Source: Bdellovibrionia bacterium
Lineage (GTDB): Bacteria; Bdellovibrionota; Bdellovibrionia; Bdellovibrionales; JAGQZY01
Length of the DNA: 56,222 bases
Direction: 5' to 3'
Assembly (NCBI GenBank): GCA_030424665.1
Contig: JAUHWN010000007.1
Location: 1 to 56,222 of the forward strand
The notes beneath the pieces are model-generated. The model worked only from the letters and a program-made list of their open reading frames with translations, did no database searches and was not told where the DNA came from. Positions 17,388-25,965 of this stretch are shown here, piece by piece; position 1 is the first letter of the stretch; each line of letters starts with the position of its first letter. A program made the position numbers and the translations under genes.

Positions 17388-19739
17388 ATGGCAGACTCCG
17401 ATGTAGTCAAAAAACTGAATAAACTTGAAATTGATCAATACTCAGTTGTTCAAGTTCTTGGTAAGCATCAAACGGGCCGAGTTTGTCTTGCTCATGACTC
17501 TAATAGAAATAAAAAAGTAGTGCTGAAGGGGATTCCTGAGAGCCAATTTGCTAATTCAAGAGTTGCTAGCTATTACCATCACAAAATTCAGAGTTTGCTT
17601 AATATTGAAAACGACAATGTTGCAAAGGTTTATGAGGCAGGATGTACTACTCAGTCAGTATTTACAGTAACAGAATATGTTGAGGGGATGAGTTTAGCGA
17701 GAATTGCTGAAACTTCCACTTTATGTAGTAGAGACGCAAGTCTTCTCTTGCGCCAGGCACTGCGAGGCGTTCTTGCTCTTCATGACAAGGGAATAATCCA
17801 CGGTGACCTATGTTCTGAAAACATAGTTGTTGATGGATCGGGCATACTAAAAGTAGTTAACCTAGGAATTTTACCCTACTCAATGAAAGAGCAATCAGGC
17901 TTGTTTTCGCAACCGGTTGTAGAGCAGTCAAATCCGACGATTTCTCAATCAAGTATTAGAAGCTACTCACCGGCAAAGCCTATTAGTAAGTCCTATCTAG
18001 GTTACTGTGCCCCTGAAGTCTTAGAGGGCGAGAGTCAAAGTCCTCGAACGGATCTGTGGTCCTTGGGAGCAGTTTTTTATGAGGTAGTCACTGGAGAGAG
18101 ATTTGTACCTATTAGGGACATGGACTCTCAATTGGACATTTTACAAAGAATGCAGAGTAGAAAAACTCTTTTCGATGAAGACTTTAAGGCTTGGGTGCAT
18201 CCTGAGTTTGCTGGAATCTTAAAAAAGATGCTCACATCAGACGAGTCAGTAGGTTATAGCACTGCACAACAGGCCTTGCTCGATATCGAAGACTATATAG
18301 ATAACGATTTTGTGAGCCACAAATTTTCTGCGAGTCATATGGCTCACACTGTAACAAATGGTGAAGAAATTGAGAATATCTTGGCGCAAAGAGATTTTGA
18401 CGAGCGATCAAAGAAAAGAATTCGCAGCTTAGCCTGTCAGCTTCAATTTGAGCGCTCATTTCAAAATCAATCAAATAGCTCACTAATTAAAGAGGCCGTA
18501 TTTGTTTCTCCTGTGACTCTCGAAGATGCAATAAAAGAGTTTAATAAATATTCGGAGCTCAACTACTTGCAGTGGAAGAGATTTGAGCAATCTGGAAAGG
18601 GCGATAACAATTTTCTTTCGGCAGATACAACGGCTCGTTTTCAAATAGCCTATGGTGGATACGCCGAGCGAGTTCGTTTTATTTCAAGAGTCTGCGTTAT
18701 GGCTTTTTTTGGGTTAATGACTCTTCCATCAAATTTTCTTTCTATAGATCCGGACGCTGATAAGATCGAGAAAGTATCAATTATTTCTCATAAAAATTTC
18801 CCTAATAATGTATTCTTCCGCAATCTGCGAGACCCCAAGCAGCTTGTTCTAAATGAATATATCGAAGAGGAGAAGTATTTTTTCGATCTGTTTAAGAAGC
18901 AAAAAAGTTACGAGATTGAAATCCTGAACAAGTACAGCCTAAAAGGTAGAGTTCTAGAAATGAATGAAGCGCTCGATAAAGGTAAGTACATTGGTAGAGT
19001 TTTTGATGATCGAGGGGTTGTCGTTCAAAATATCGATTTTGAAGTAAGAGATATAATTCCTCCCGAGCTGCTTTATCCGGCTCAGGATCAAGTTGTGGAC
19101 TTCTTCGCTTTCGAAGAAATGGAATTCCGTTGGAATCAGAGTGAGGCAGCAAAAAGATATCAAGTTCAGCTTTCGCTCAATGAAAATTTTGGAACTCTAT
19201 TGATGGACGTCACAGTCGAAGGCAATACTCTTAAATTTCCGCCACTTTCTGGAGGCACATACTACTGGAGAGTGCGTCCTGAAACTGGAGAAGAAATTCG
19301 CAGCCTCTGGTCTGAAACTTCGATCTTTCATCTCCAAAGGGAGCAGAGAAACCGTCTTAGTTTGGTCAAAGTTGAGCCGCAAAAACAGTTGGCTCCAGAT
19401 TTTGAAATTTTGGTGGCATCGAAGACGATTGCCATACCTAAAGAGGCTAGAAAAAGAGGAAAGCCGACTAAAATGACATTGGCCTGGAGTCGCCACCCAG
19501 ATGCGCTTTTCTACCGAGTTCAAGTGAGTAGAGACATTGCTTTTCGCAAAATACTTTTGAATCAAAATACATCGGGCTCTAATTACGAAGTGAATATCCG
19601 CCGCAGCGGTACCTATTTCTATAGAGTGGCCCTAGTGGACCGTAAAGGGGCTGTCATCAGTCCATTTTCAAAGCCAGGGGTGATCCGCTTGGTGAATAAT
19701 CGGGGCCGTGGTGCTCAAGCTCGGAACTTTTATAAGTGA
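17388..19739 (+). CDS. Membrane-anchored Ser/Thr-kinase-like protein with degenerate active site
   Basis: Residues 15-305 have the bacterial Hanks-kinase fold. VVLKGIP contains candidate ATP lysine Lys47. HGDLCSEN (138-145) keeps the catalytic Asp140 and Asn145. YCAPEVLEGE and TDLWSLGAVFYEVVTG match subdomains VIII-IX. The DFG motif reads NLG (158-160), losing the Mg-binding aspartate, and no clear alpha-C glutamate is seen, so it may be a pseudokinase. A single membrane segment lies near residues 428-448 (VCVMAFFGLMTLPS). The remaining 330 residues include two fibronectin-like units (FRWNQSEAAKRYQVQLS...YYWRVRP and LAWSRHPDALFYRVQVS...YFYRVAL), predicted to be periplasmic. It would sense or bind through them and signal inward. 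A tRNA gene follows. Confidence 0.82.
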   Translation: MADSDVVKKLNKLEIDQYSVVQVLGKHQTGRVCLAHDSNRNKKVVLKGIPESQFANSRVASYYHHKIQSLLNIENDNVAKVYEAGCTTQSVFTVTEYVEGMSLARIAETSTLCSRDASLLLRQALRGVLALHDKGIIHGDLCSENIVVDGSGILKVVNLGILPYSMKEQSGLFSQPVVEQSNPTISQSSIRSYSPAKPISKSYLGYCAPEVLEGESQSPRTDLWSLGAVFYEVVTGERFVPIRDMDSQLDILQRMQSRKTLFDEDFKAWVHPEFAGILKKMLTSDESVGYSTAQQALLDIEDYIDNDFVSHKFSASHMAHTVTNGEEIENILAQRDFDERSKKRIRSLACQLQFERSFQNQSNSSLIKEAVFVSPVTLEDAIKEFNKYSELNYLQWKRFEQSGKGDNNFLSADTTARFQIAYGGYAERVRFISRVCVMAFFGLMTLPSNFLSIDPDADKIEKVSIISHKNFPNNVFFRNLRDPKQLVLNEYIEEEKYFFDLFKKQKSYEIEILNKYSLKGRVLEMNEALDKGKYIGRVFDDRGVVVQNIDFEVRDIIPPELLYPAQDQVVDFFAFEEMEFRWNQSEAAKRYQVQLSLNENFGTLLMDVTVEGNTLKFPPLSGGTYYWRVRPETGEEIRSLWSETSIFHLQREQRNRLSLVKVEPQKQLAPDFEILVASKTIAIPKEARKRGKPTKMTLAWSRHPDALFYRVQVSRDIAFRKILLNQNTSGSNYEVNIRRSGTYFYRVALVDRKGAVISPFSKPGVIRLVNNRGRGAQARNFYK

Positions 19740-19809
19740 CCCTTTTAGGGCTTCAATAAGACCCGAAAGAGACTTCTTAAGTAGCTAGAATCACATAATA
19801 TTTCTAGGC

Positions 19810-19838
19810 TTGCCAAACTCACAACCCTCTATTAAAAC
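19810..19838 (+). promoter_or_regulatory. Candidate promoter of the CAT-anticodon tRNA
   Basis: TTGCCA (5/6), a 17-nt spacer and TAAAAC (4/6) would start transcription near 19845, about eight bases before the mature tRNA 5' end. Confidence 0.5.
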
Positions 19839-19852
19839 AAAGGTTCTTCTGT

Positions 19853-19929
19853 GGGGGCTTAGCTTAGCTGGTTAAAGCATCCGGCTCATAACCGGAGGAT
19901 CCCAGGTTCGAGTCCTGGAGCCCCTACCA
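19853..19929 (+). tRNA. tRNA with anticodon CAT (elongator Met or lysidine-type Ile)
   Basis: The acceptor GGGGGCT pairs with AGCCCCT, with discriminator A and encoded CCA. The anticodon stem-loop CCGGC-TCATAAC-CGG region gives CAT, and the T arm is CCAGG-TTCGAGT-CCTGG. The first acceptor pair is G-U, not the unpaired C-A of initiator tRNA, and the anticodon stem lacks the three G-C pairs of an initiator, so fMet is unlikely. Sequence alone does not separate elongator Met from Ile(k2CAU); a TilS identity search would. Confidence 0.93.
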
Positions 19930-19948
19930 ATGAATCATTCGGATAACT

Positions 19949-19969
19949 GATAACGAGATATCTGTTATC
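19949..19969. repeat. Imperfect palindrome after the tRNA
   Basis: GATAAC-G-AGATATCT-GTTATC is palindromic except for one unpaired G. It lies 20 bases after the tRNA CCA end and may be a 3' processing or termination structure, although no long T tract follows. It could also be an operator for the gene at 20028. Confidence 0.35.
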
Positions 19970-20027
19970 GGATATCATGTTTTAGAAATCTATTGGCTCA
20001 TTTCATAAACTTCGATTAAATTTCAAT

Positions 20028-21758
20028 ATGAATTACTATTGGCTGTCGCTCTATCTCCCTTTTTCTTTGATGTTCTTGTTCGTGCCCACCCAGATTTTCT
20101 TGGGTAATAAAGAAGAGTTAGGGGCTGGGCTCGCACTACTCGTTCCAGGTTCAGTTGCCCTAATTTTTCTACTCTTAGTTATAGGATTTAGAAAACAATT
20201 GAGAAGGTATATATGGTTTTTCTGGGGGACCGCTGTTTACATAGGTATTAGCGATCTGGTTTTATCTCCGGGCTTGAGCATTGTTTTTGGTGGAATTCCC
20301 ACCATCGAGGTGGGAGTTTGGGATGTTATAGTCGATCTTTTTGTATTCACTTTGACTATGTCTGGGAGCTTTTTTCTTTTTAGAAAATTCGAAATTCGGG
20401 GAAGCCTAGTGTCAGGGATAATTATCTTTGCGATACTCGGCTTGTTTGGCTCTTCATTGTTTTACGAGAATTTTAAGGAGAAAGTACTAGAACCTCCTCA
20501 AGCGACCTTAAAGAACAAGCCAAACATCTTTCACCTAATTTTTGACTCTCTGTCGGGACACGAGTTGAGACAAATCTTTGATGAAAATCCGGAGCTTCGT
20601 AGAGAGTTCAGTAGCTTTCATTTCTACTTTAATGCTCTATCAAACTATCAGTACACCCAGGCCTCTGTAGTAAGCACCTTGACAGGAAAATTACTTGAAG
20701 AGCAGGGGGGGAGTTTTTCCAGTTTTAGAGAAGCATATCGCAACTCCAGTATTTTAAATTTGGCCAGAGATAAGGGTTACACCGTCCATACCTATATTGC
20801 GGATCGTCGATTTAGTGTTCCTGCTGCAAGTTTCGAACATTCGCACGATACTGTTAGATCATCGTTACTTTGGTTTTCTAGAGGGTATCTATTGCTCAAC
20901 TATTCACTTGTAAGAGTCACTCCCACCTTCTTAAAAAGAGTCGTTCAAATATTAGTTCATAGGCTCAATGAATTTTTTTCTATTATCTTTCCAAAGTTAG
21001 TGATTGGACTATCGGAACATGAGAATTTACTTTTTTCTTATGAACAGTTTGAGCAACTTAAGAATGACTTAAAAGTTATACCTTCAAAATCTCAGTATAT
21101 TTACGCCTATTTTTTACATCCACATTCACCCTTTATACTCGACCGTGAAGGAAGGTACATCGGAGAGCAGAAAGGTGATGAGGAGTCGGTTGCCCGAAAA
21201 GACCAAATAATTGCCACTATTAAGCAGATAGTTAGTTTTTTGAAAATTATTAAAAAAAGTGGACACGATGGCAGTCAGATTATAATTCACGGCGATCACG
21301 GAGCTAGAGAGCATGAAAAGTTCGTTGTTCCCGAGGGATTTGTTGGTCGTGGACAAGTTATTGATAAGAATCCACTTGGCTATGATTATGAACTGGTCCT
21401 TTCTAGGTCCAACCCACTAGTGCTTATTTATTTTCCTGAACAAAGGAATCGAGTCTTTAAAGAAAATGACTTGGGGGTGCAGTTGCTCGATCTTTTTCCG
21501 AGTATTCTCGGGGCCAATGGTTGGTCAAAAGACCAATACTCGGTAAGCTCGCTAGGCAAAGACCTATACGATAAGAGTCAAATGAACAAACCAATTAGTT
21601 TGAGCCTTGGCTATAGATTTTACTCCAAGGCGAAAGAAAAGTACTTATATTTCGGAAGGACAAGCTTCGAAAATACATTTTATAGGTATGAGTGGACCCA
21701 GGGAAAAGAGTGGGTTCTTAAGGAACAGAAAGTAATTAAATGGTCTGAAGAAGACTGA
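20028..21758 (+). CDS. Membrane-anchored sulfatase-like hydrolase/phosphotransferase
   Basis: Four to five N-terminal membrane segments (within residues 1-150) precede an extracytoplasmic domain of the alkaline-phosphatase/sulfatase superfamily. NIFHLIFDSLSGHEL (about 162-176) carries the first metal-binding Asp. YTQASVVSTLTG fits the Thr/Ser nucleophile helix, and IIIHGDHGARE gives the C-terminal metal-binding Asp-His. There is no Cys/Ser-x-Pro-x-Arg sulfatase motif, so it resembles LTA-synthase or phosphoethanolamine-transferase enzymes more than sulfatases. It may modify envelope glycans. No Shine-Dalgarno sequence is obvious before the ATG. Its stop lies six bases from the convergent lipoprotein gene, at the left edge of the radical-SAM region. 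Confidence 0.8.
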   Translation: MNYYWLSLYLPFSLMFLFVPTQIFLGNKEELGAGLALLVPGSVALIFLLLVIGFRKQLRRYIWFFWGTAVYIGISDLVLSPGLSIVFGGIPTIEVGVWDVIVDLFVFTLTMSGSFFLFRKFEIRGSLVSGIIIFAILGLFGSSLFYENFKEKVLEPPQATLKNKPNIFHLIFDSLSGHELRQIFDENPELRREFSSFHFYFNALSNYQYTQASVVSTLTGKLLEEQGGSFSSFREAYRNSSILNLARDKGYTVHTYIADRRFSVPAASFEHSHDTVRSSLLWFSRGYLLLNYSLVRVTPTFLKRVVQILVHRLNEFFSIIFPKLVIGLSEHENLLFSYEQFEQLKNDLKVIPSKSQYIYAYFLHPHSPFILDREGRYIGEQKGDEESVARKDQIIATIKQIVSFLKIIKKSGHDGSQIIIHGDHGAREHEKFVVPEGFVGRGQVIDKNPLGYDYELVLSRSNPLVLIYFPEQRNRVFKENDLGVQLLDLFPSILGANGWSKDQYSVSSLGKDLYDKSQMNKPISLSLGYRFYSKAKEKYLYFGRTSFENTFYRYEWTQGKEWVLKEQKVIKWSEED

Positions 21759-21764
21759 GTTATA

Positions 21765-22331
21765 TTAATAGGCCTCGATTTTTGGATTAAATGGCTTTTT
21801 TGGGTCTAATGAAACTGTAAATTTAAAGACCCTCTGTTGATCATTGTGTTCAGCGTAGAAGACGAGTTCACCATTTTCAAGCTTAGGGACTTGGAGTTTT
21901 GTCATATCCTTTTTTTCAAAACTCGTAATGCGTACTTCTCCGGGGGCTGCGGCTCCTTCAACCTTGTCAATTTCAACCTGCCTACGATATCGATCATCAA
22001 AATCAGCAGCGAAAGTCGATGGGTCTGTCACGAGGTCATATTGTACATCGTAAATTCGCAAAAAACTTCCGGCTAAACCTGCTTCTGCATTATCGGCACC
22101 ATCAAAAAAACTCTTATTATCTTGATAATATTGAGCGAAATCTTTTGCGTAATATTTCTTTTTAGCTCCGGACTTGGTGACAAGTAAAAAGTGAGTGTCC
22201 TCGCTTGGTCCGTCTTCGATGGAAACCATAAAATCATCATCGACGGGATCTCGTTCGACTTTTTCTTTTGCTGGCGTGCACGCCACAGAATAAATGAGTG
22301 TAAGAAAAGTTAAGATAATAATAGTTTTCAT
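21765..22331 (-). CDS. Putative lipoprotein
   Basis: MKTIIILTFLTLIYSVAC is a lipoprotein signal ending in SVAC (Cys18), followed by an acidic linker (RDPVDDDF). The mature part is about 170 residues, with a beta-rich look (VRITSFEKKDMTKLQVPKL, VFKFTVSLDP). No domain is recognised. It starts four bases inside the stop of the radical-SAM gene 22328-23548 (ATGA overlap), so it is translated from the same message. That links an exported or envelope protein to the radical-SAM region. Confidence 0.8.
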   Translation of the reverse strand: MKTIIILTFLTLIYSVACTPAKEKVERDPVDDDFMVSIEDGPSEDTHFLLVTKSGAKKKYYAKDFAQYYQDNKSFFDGADNAEAGLAGSFLRIYDVQYDLVTDPSTFAADFDDRYRRQVEIDKVEGAAAPGEVRITSFEKKDMTKLQVPKLENGELVFYAEHNDQQRVFKFTVSLDPKKPFNPKIEAY

Positions 22332-23548
22332 GGTAGTGACTCTTTTTTAAATAGGATAGAAAACTCGGGGATAAGACTTAGAATATTTTCTTTTCGAGTT
22401 TCATCAATGGCTCGCGTATAATCAATGAATTCAGAAAGGTACCTGGCGGTCCAATCTTCTTTAAACATATACGAAATGACTTCCTGAACTTCAATTTGAT
22501 CGTTCCAGTCTTCAAGAGATTCCTTAGCTTTATTTTTAAGGTCTAGCGGGAGTGTTCGAATATTCAAGCACTGGGGATGATTCAAAATATTAAGATAGGG
22601 TACCCGACCAAGTGACTTTTCGAAGTACCGGATGACTTCATTGAGGCGCAATATGTTATACATTTGAACTGTTGTGTGAATTCCAAGCTCGATGCCTGAA
22701 TACTCCGCCTCTAAAGAAAGTAGTTTTTTAAGATTCTCTTCGACTCGTTTCCATTGAGTGGGATTTCTAATGTACTCATCGAGAGCTCCGACGCCGTCAA
22801 CACTGACATTGAGAACGACACTTTTAAATTCTGGCCAAATCTTTAAGAGGCTCTCTGGGAGAACCGTTAAGTTCGTATTGTACTTAAGTTTAATCTCTTT
22901 TGCTTGCCCAGATTTTACCAATTTAGTCAAAAAATCGACTTGCTTCAAAGAAAGTAAGGGTTCGCCCCCGGTTAAATAAATTTCTTCGATGGTCGAGAGT
23001 ATTGGTTCAAGGTTTTTCCAGGTTTCGTCCTTGTCAGGCCAATCAATTCTTTTAAGCCTCTCAATTTCACTGTCAGGCAAAAGATTGTTTGGAACAAGTT
23101 CAGCTGTATCAGCGACTTTGTTCCACTCATCAACCCACTTGCTGCTAGCGTAAGGATTACACATTCGGCATTTTAGATTACAGAGGTTTCCAAGTCTGAG
23201 ATCAATGTATCGGACGTCGATTTTAGGATCTGGATTTTCCTCTTGCCCTGATTGGTATTTTTCATTCCATCTTTGTCTGGCACTGCGAACACCAGAGTCC
23301 TCTTCACGAAAACACCGTTGACACATGTCGGGGCGCTGTCCGGCAATAAGTTCTTTACGTAGTTTCTTATAGGTCTTCGAATTCCAAGCCTCTTCAATTG
23401 TATTCTTTTCCACAACCATAGGCTTGTCATTGGAGTCCATGATGAGATTAATTCCAGGAACACTGTTACAGCAAACCCTATACCTACCAGTAGCATTTGT
23501 TGCTAACTGGACCCAGGGTACAATGCAAAATGTTGGACTACGTCCCAT
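22328..23548 (-). CDS. Radical SAM protein with N-terminal twitch domain (copy 1)
   Basis: This is the leftmost of fourteen paralogues here. Residues 1-85 form an auxiliary Fe-S (twitch/SPASM-like) domain: CIVPW (Cys8), VCCNS (Cys26-27) and CQRC (Cys76/79). The SAM-cleaving cluster is CNLKCRMC (Cys123/127/130), and GGEP (194-197) is the SAM-amino-group motif. The tail AIDETRKENILSLIPEFS carries the island's C-terminal signature. The layout matches what I recall as NCBI's 'twitch domain-containing radical SAM protein', function unassigned. BtrN, AprD4 and anSME carry comparable auxiliary domains at the C terminus instead. The start follows AGGAAAGG. It is co-translated with a lipoprotein. Confidence 0.9.
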   Translation of the reverse strand: MGRSPTFCIVPWVQLATNATGRYRVCCNSVPGINLIMDSNDKPMVVEKNTIEEAWNSKTYKKLRKELIAGQRPDMCQRCFREEDSGVRSARQRWNEKYQSGQEENPDPKIDVRYIDLRLGNLCNLKCRMCNPYASSKWVDEWNKVADTAELVPNNLLPDSEIERLKRIDWPDKDETWKNLEPILSTIEEIYLTGGEPLLSLKQVDFLTKLVKSGQAKEIKLKYNTNLTVLPESLLKIWPEFKSVVLNVSVDGVGALDEYIRNPTQWKRVEENLKKLLSLEAEYSGIELGIHTTVQMYNILRLNEVIRYFEKSLGRVPYLNILNHPQCLNIRTLPLDLKNKAKESLEDWNDQIEVQEVISYMFKEDWTARYLSEFIDYTRAIDETRKENILSLIPEFSILFKKESLP

Positions 23549-23647
23549 TTAAAGCCTTTCCTGGAGAATATTCAATAATGATGAACAGCCCCTGTAAATT
23601 ACGATTTTAAAGGTTTTTATTGAATTTGAATAGTATATAATTAAGGC

Positions 23648-24061
23648 ATGTTCTTGAGTAAAATTAAGGCTAAATTGGCTGGTTATTTTGAAGAGAAAGC
23701 TCCTGAGCCGGATCCAGATCGGTTTTCCGACCTCTACCCTAAGTGTCTCGATGGTAATATGCTGCATATGATTGGTAGCGACTACCGCTATTATCCTTGT
23801 TGCTTTACCCGAGTTGGCTTTGGGAAAAAGGAGTTCGATGAACGCTTTGGCGACAAACTTGATCAAATTGATATCAGGCTTAACTCTCGAGAAGAAATTG
23901 TGAATTCTCCTCTTTGGCACGAACTCATAGAGTCCTTTGAATCAAAGCCTATGAAAACATGTTACGAATTTTGTGAAAAGAAATTTAAACCCAATAGCCA
24001 GTTTGACGGTAGAAATGGATATAGAGTCGTTGGTGCAAAAAAGAGTTCGGGAAGTTTCTAG
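23648..24061 (+). CDS. Stand-alone twitch (auxiliary Fe-S) domain protein
   Basis: The cysteine pattern CLDG (Cys33), YPCCF (Cys51-52) and CYEFC (Cys105/109) is that of the N-terminal domain of the neighbouring radical-SAM proteins, but there is no CxxxCxxC core. The intervening DKLDQIDIRLNSREEIVNSPLWHEL matches the helix before the CxxC that those proteins also have. TAG ends it and ATG of the radical-SAM core gene follows at once in the same frame, so the two together would give a normal-length fused enzyme. The start context is poor: a TATAAT at 23636 lies only six bases before the ATG, and AAGG is one base from it (TTG 23654 is possible). It probably supplies the auxiliary cluster in trans. 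Confidence 0.8.
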   Translation: MFLSKIKAKLAGYFEEKAPEPDPDRFSDLYPKCLDGNMLHMIGSDYRYYPCCFTRVGFGKKEFDERFGDKLDQIDIRLNSREEIVNSPLWHELIESFESKPMKTCYEFCEKKFKPNSQFDGRNGYRVVGAKKSSGSF

Positions 24062-24757
24062 ATGCTAAATGTTTTAAATTACTTTTCTAAAAACTTTTTG
24101 CGAGCCAAAAATTTTCGAAAAATCGAATTAGAAATTTCTACGCGTTGTCCAGTACGCTGTCCTCTATGTCCAAGAAATATGAACATAACTGGCGACAAAA
24201 GCTGGAATACCGGTTTTTTAGAAACAGAGCCTTTGCTGAAGTTTATCGATCACGCCGATGCAGAACAACTCATCTTTTGTGGAGGGTATGGAGATCCAAT
24301 CTATCACCCCGATTTCAAAAAAATAATCAGCCATATTTCTAAAAATCACCCTGAAATGAGATTAATGATTGAGACTAATGGCAGTTACAAGAAAGAGGAG
24401 TGGTGGGAGGACCTTGGTAAACATACGAACAAATACCACAAGTTTTCATTTAGCATAGATGGGTTAGAGGATAGTAACGAGAAGTATCGAGTTAATGCTA
24501 ATTGGGCGAGCATAATTAGTGGCATTAAAGCCCTCCGCAGGTATCACAAGGGTAATATTCAATGGAAGTATATATTATTTAGTCACAATCAGCATCAAGT
24601 GATCGAGGCCTATAAGCTGGCAATGAGTATTGGAGTTGATCATTTTAAATTAGTAAAATCAGACCGTCATACAGAGGAATCGAGGCCGACAGTAAATTTT
24701 GATAAAGTTGAAAGTGAACTTATATCTTTTCAAGAAACTTGGAAGCAACAGGCTTAG
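24062..24757 (+). CDS. Radical SAM core protein, partner of the stand-alone twitch domain
   Basis: The core begins with LEISTRCPVRCPLCPRN (Cys29/33/36 bind the SAM-cleaving cluster). GGYGDP near residue 74 replaces the usual GGEP. IETNGSYKKEEWW and FSFSIDGLEDSNEKYRV follow the beta-strand order of the half-barrel. At 231 residues it has no auxiliary cluster of its own. The CPxRCPLC motif and GGYGDP resemble radical-SAM enzymes outside the island's main family, so this pair may have a different ancestry. The stop codon overlaps the convergent gene 24754-25965. GGGAAG nine bases upstream could act as a ribosome-binding site; otherwise translation would depend on reinitiation at TAGATG. Confidence 0.88.
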   Translation: MLNVLNYFSKNFLRAKNFRKIELEISTRCPVRCPLCPRNMNITGDKSWNTGFLETEPLLKFIDHADAEQLIFCGGYGDPIYHPDFKKIISHISKNHPEMRLMIETNGSYKKEEWWEDLGKHTNKYHKFSFSIDGLEDSNEKYRVNANWASIISGIKALRRYHKGNIQWKYILFSHNQHQVIEAYKLAMSIGVDHFKLVKSDRHTEESRPTVNFDKVESELISFQETWKQQA

Positions 24758-25965
24758 ATTTCTACCCCTAAATTATTCTTCAAAATATGTGTGAACTTTA
24801 TTCCGTTAGGATATTTTTTTTCAAAATCTTTTGTGTACCCCAAAAATCGCTTCCATAATTTTTCATCAAAGCTGTCTTTTTTCAATGCATTAATAGTTTT
24901 TGTGAAGCGATCACCCGAAACTGCAAGTTTGTCGATAATTAAACTTTTTAATTCGTCGGGATAGACACTGGCTCGTAAAAACTTAGGGACGCTCAAAAGG
25001 TGATAGGTGATGTTCTTTGGACCAACGATGTTTTCATATTTGTCAAAAAATTCAGGAAGTTGGAACACATTGTAGGCTTGAGTTGTTAAGCCTAGACTGA
25101 GATTAATATTTTCAGGTTTAGATTCTAGAATTTTTATAATATTTCGATGGACCTTTTCGTAGCTGGAGCCAGACCGGATGAAATCGTAGACCTCATTAAT
25201 CCCATCAATACTCACCTTTATATTAACGCTTTTAAAATTTCTCCATAGTTCAATATAGTCAACGCCTCTATAATTAATTTGAGTCAAGTTCGTTGCATAT
25301 CGAATTTGATATTTATCTGGCGAATATTCTAGTAGTTTTTTTAGAAAATCAAATTGATCATCCGATAGAAGGGGCTCTCCCCCTGAGAATTGAACAAGCT
25401 TAAGGTTGTCGAAAAAACTATCATCATTCTGAATCAATTCGTTTATTTTATTTTTAGCAGAAAGTACATCATCAGACCAAGGCATTTGCGGACGATACTT
25501 GTCTATGATCTCACGGTCCTCGATAATTCGATTACTACTTTTCGGATGGCACATTTTGCACTTTAGATTACAGAGGTTGCTACATTTGGCCTCGATGGCA
25601 ATTGGCAAGCGATCGACGCTAAAGTCGCTATGACAATGGATCTCGGTGTCCTCTCCAAACAAATAATCGTAGTACTCCCATGCTTCTTCTCTATTGGACT
25701 TTACGCCAAGTTCTTCGTTTCTCCAGCACTTTGAACAGAGTTCAGGCTTTTCGCCGGAAACTAATTGGGATCTAAGCATTTTGTAATTTGAATTGTTCCA
25801 AGTGGTCGCTAGGGATTCGTCCTTTTTACCAAGCATCGTGTCTTGAGATTCGCAACAGGCAACGACGGAGCCATTTGCTTCAATATAGGTGTGTAAGAAA
25901 GGGAGGGGGCAAATCGTCTTACTGGTATTTTTAGAAATTGAACTAGTTGCCACTCTTTTTTCCAT
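24754..25965 (-). CDS. Radical SAM protein with N-terminal twitch domain (copy 2)
   Basis: Auxiliary domain: CPLPF (Cys19), ACCES (Cys37-38) and CSKC (Cys77/80). Core: CNLKCKMC (Cys132/136/139). GGEP is at 195-198. It differs from its relatives in a tail that lacks the D-x-x-R...P-E ending and runs KDFEKKYPNGIKFTHI. It lies downstream of, and overlaps by 23 bases, the PLP-enzyme gene, so the two should be made together. A radical rearrangement or dehydrogenation coupled to amination is an attractive but unproven pairing. Confidence 0.9.
   Translation of the reverse strand: MEKRVATSSISKNTSKTICPLPFLHTYIEANGSVVACCESQDTMLGKKDESLATTWNNSNYKMLRSQLVSGEKPELCSKCWRNEELGVKSNREEAWEYYDYLFGEDTEIHCHSDFSVDRLPIAIEAKCSNLCNLKCKMCHPKSSNRIIEDREIIDKYRPQMPWSDDVLSAKNKINELIQNDDSFFDNLKLVQFSGGEPLLSDDQFDFLKKLLEYSPDKYQIRYATNLTQINYRGVDYIELWRNFKSVNIKVSIDGINEVYDFIRSGSSYEKVHRNIIKILESKPENINLSLGLTTQAYNVFQLPEFFDKYENIVGPKNITYHLLSVPKFLRASVYPDELKSLIIDKLAVSGDRFTKTINALKKDSFDEKLWKRFLGYTKDFEKKYPNGIKFTHILKNNLGVEI

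Noticed and set aside
24059-24061. Pyrrolysine or selenocysteine-type recoding at the stop between twitch and radical-SAM genes
   Set aside because: The codon is TAG followed at once by ATG, a plain reinitiation context also seen at two other junctions (TAAATG, TAGATG). No downstream recoding hairpin was evident. It is kept as a question in the findings, not as a call.
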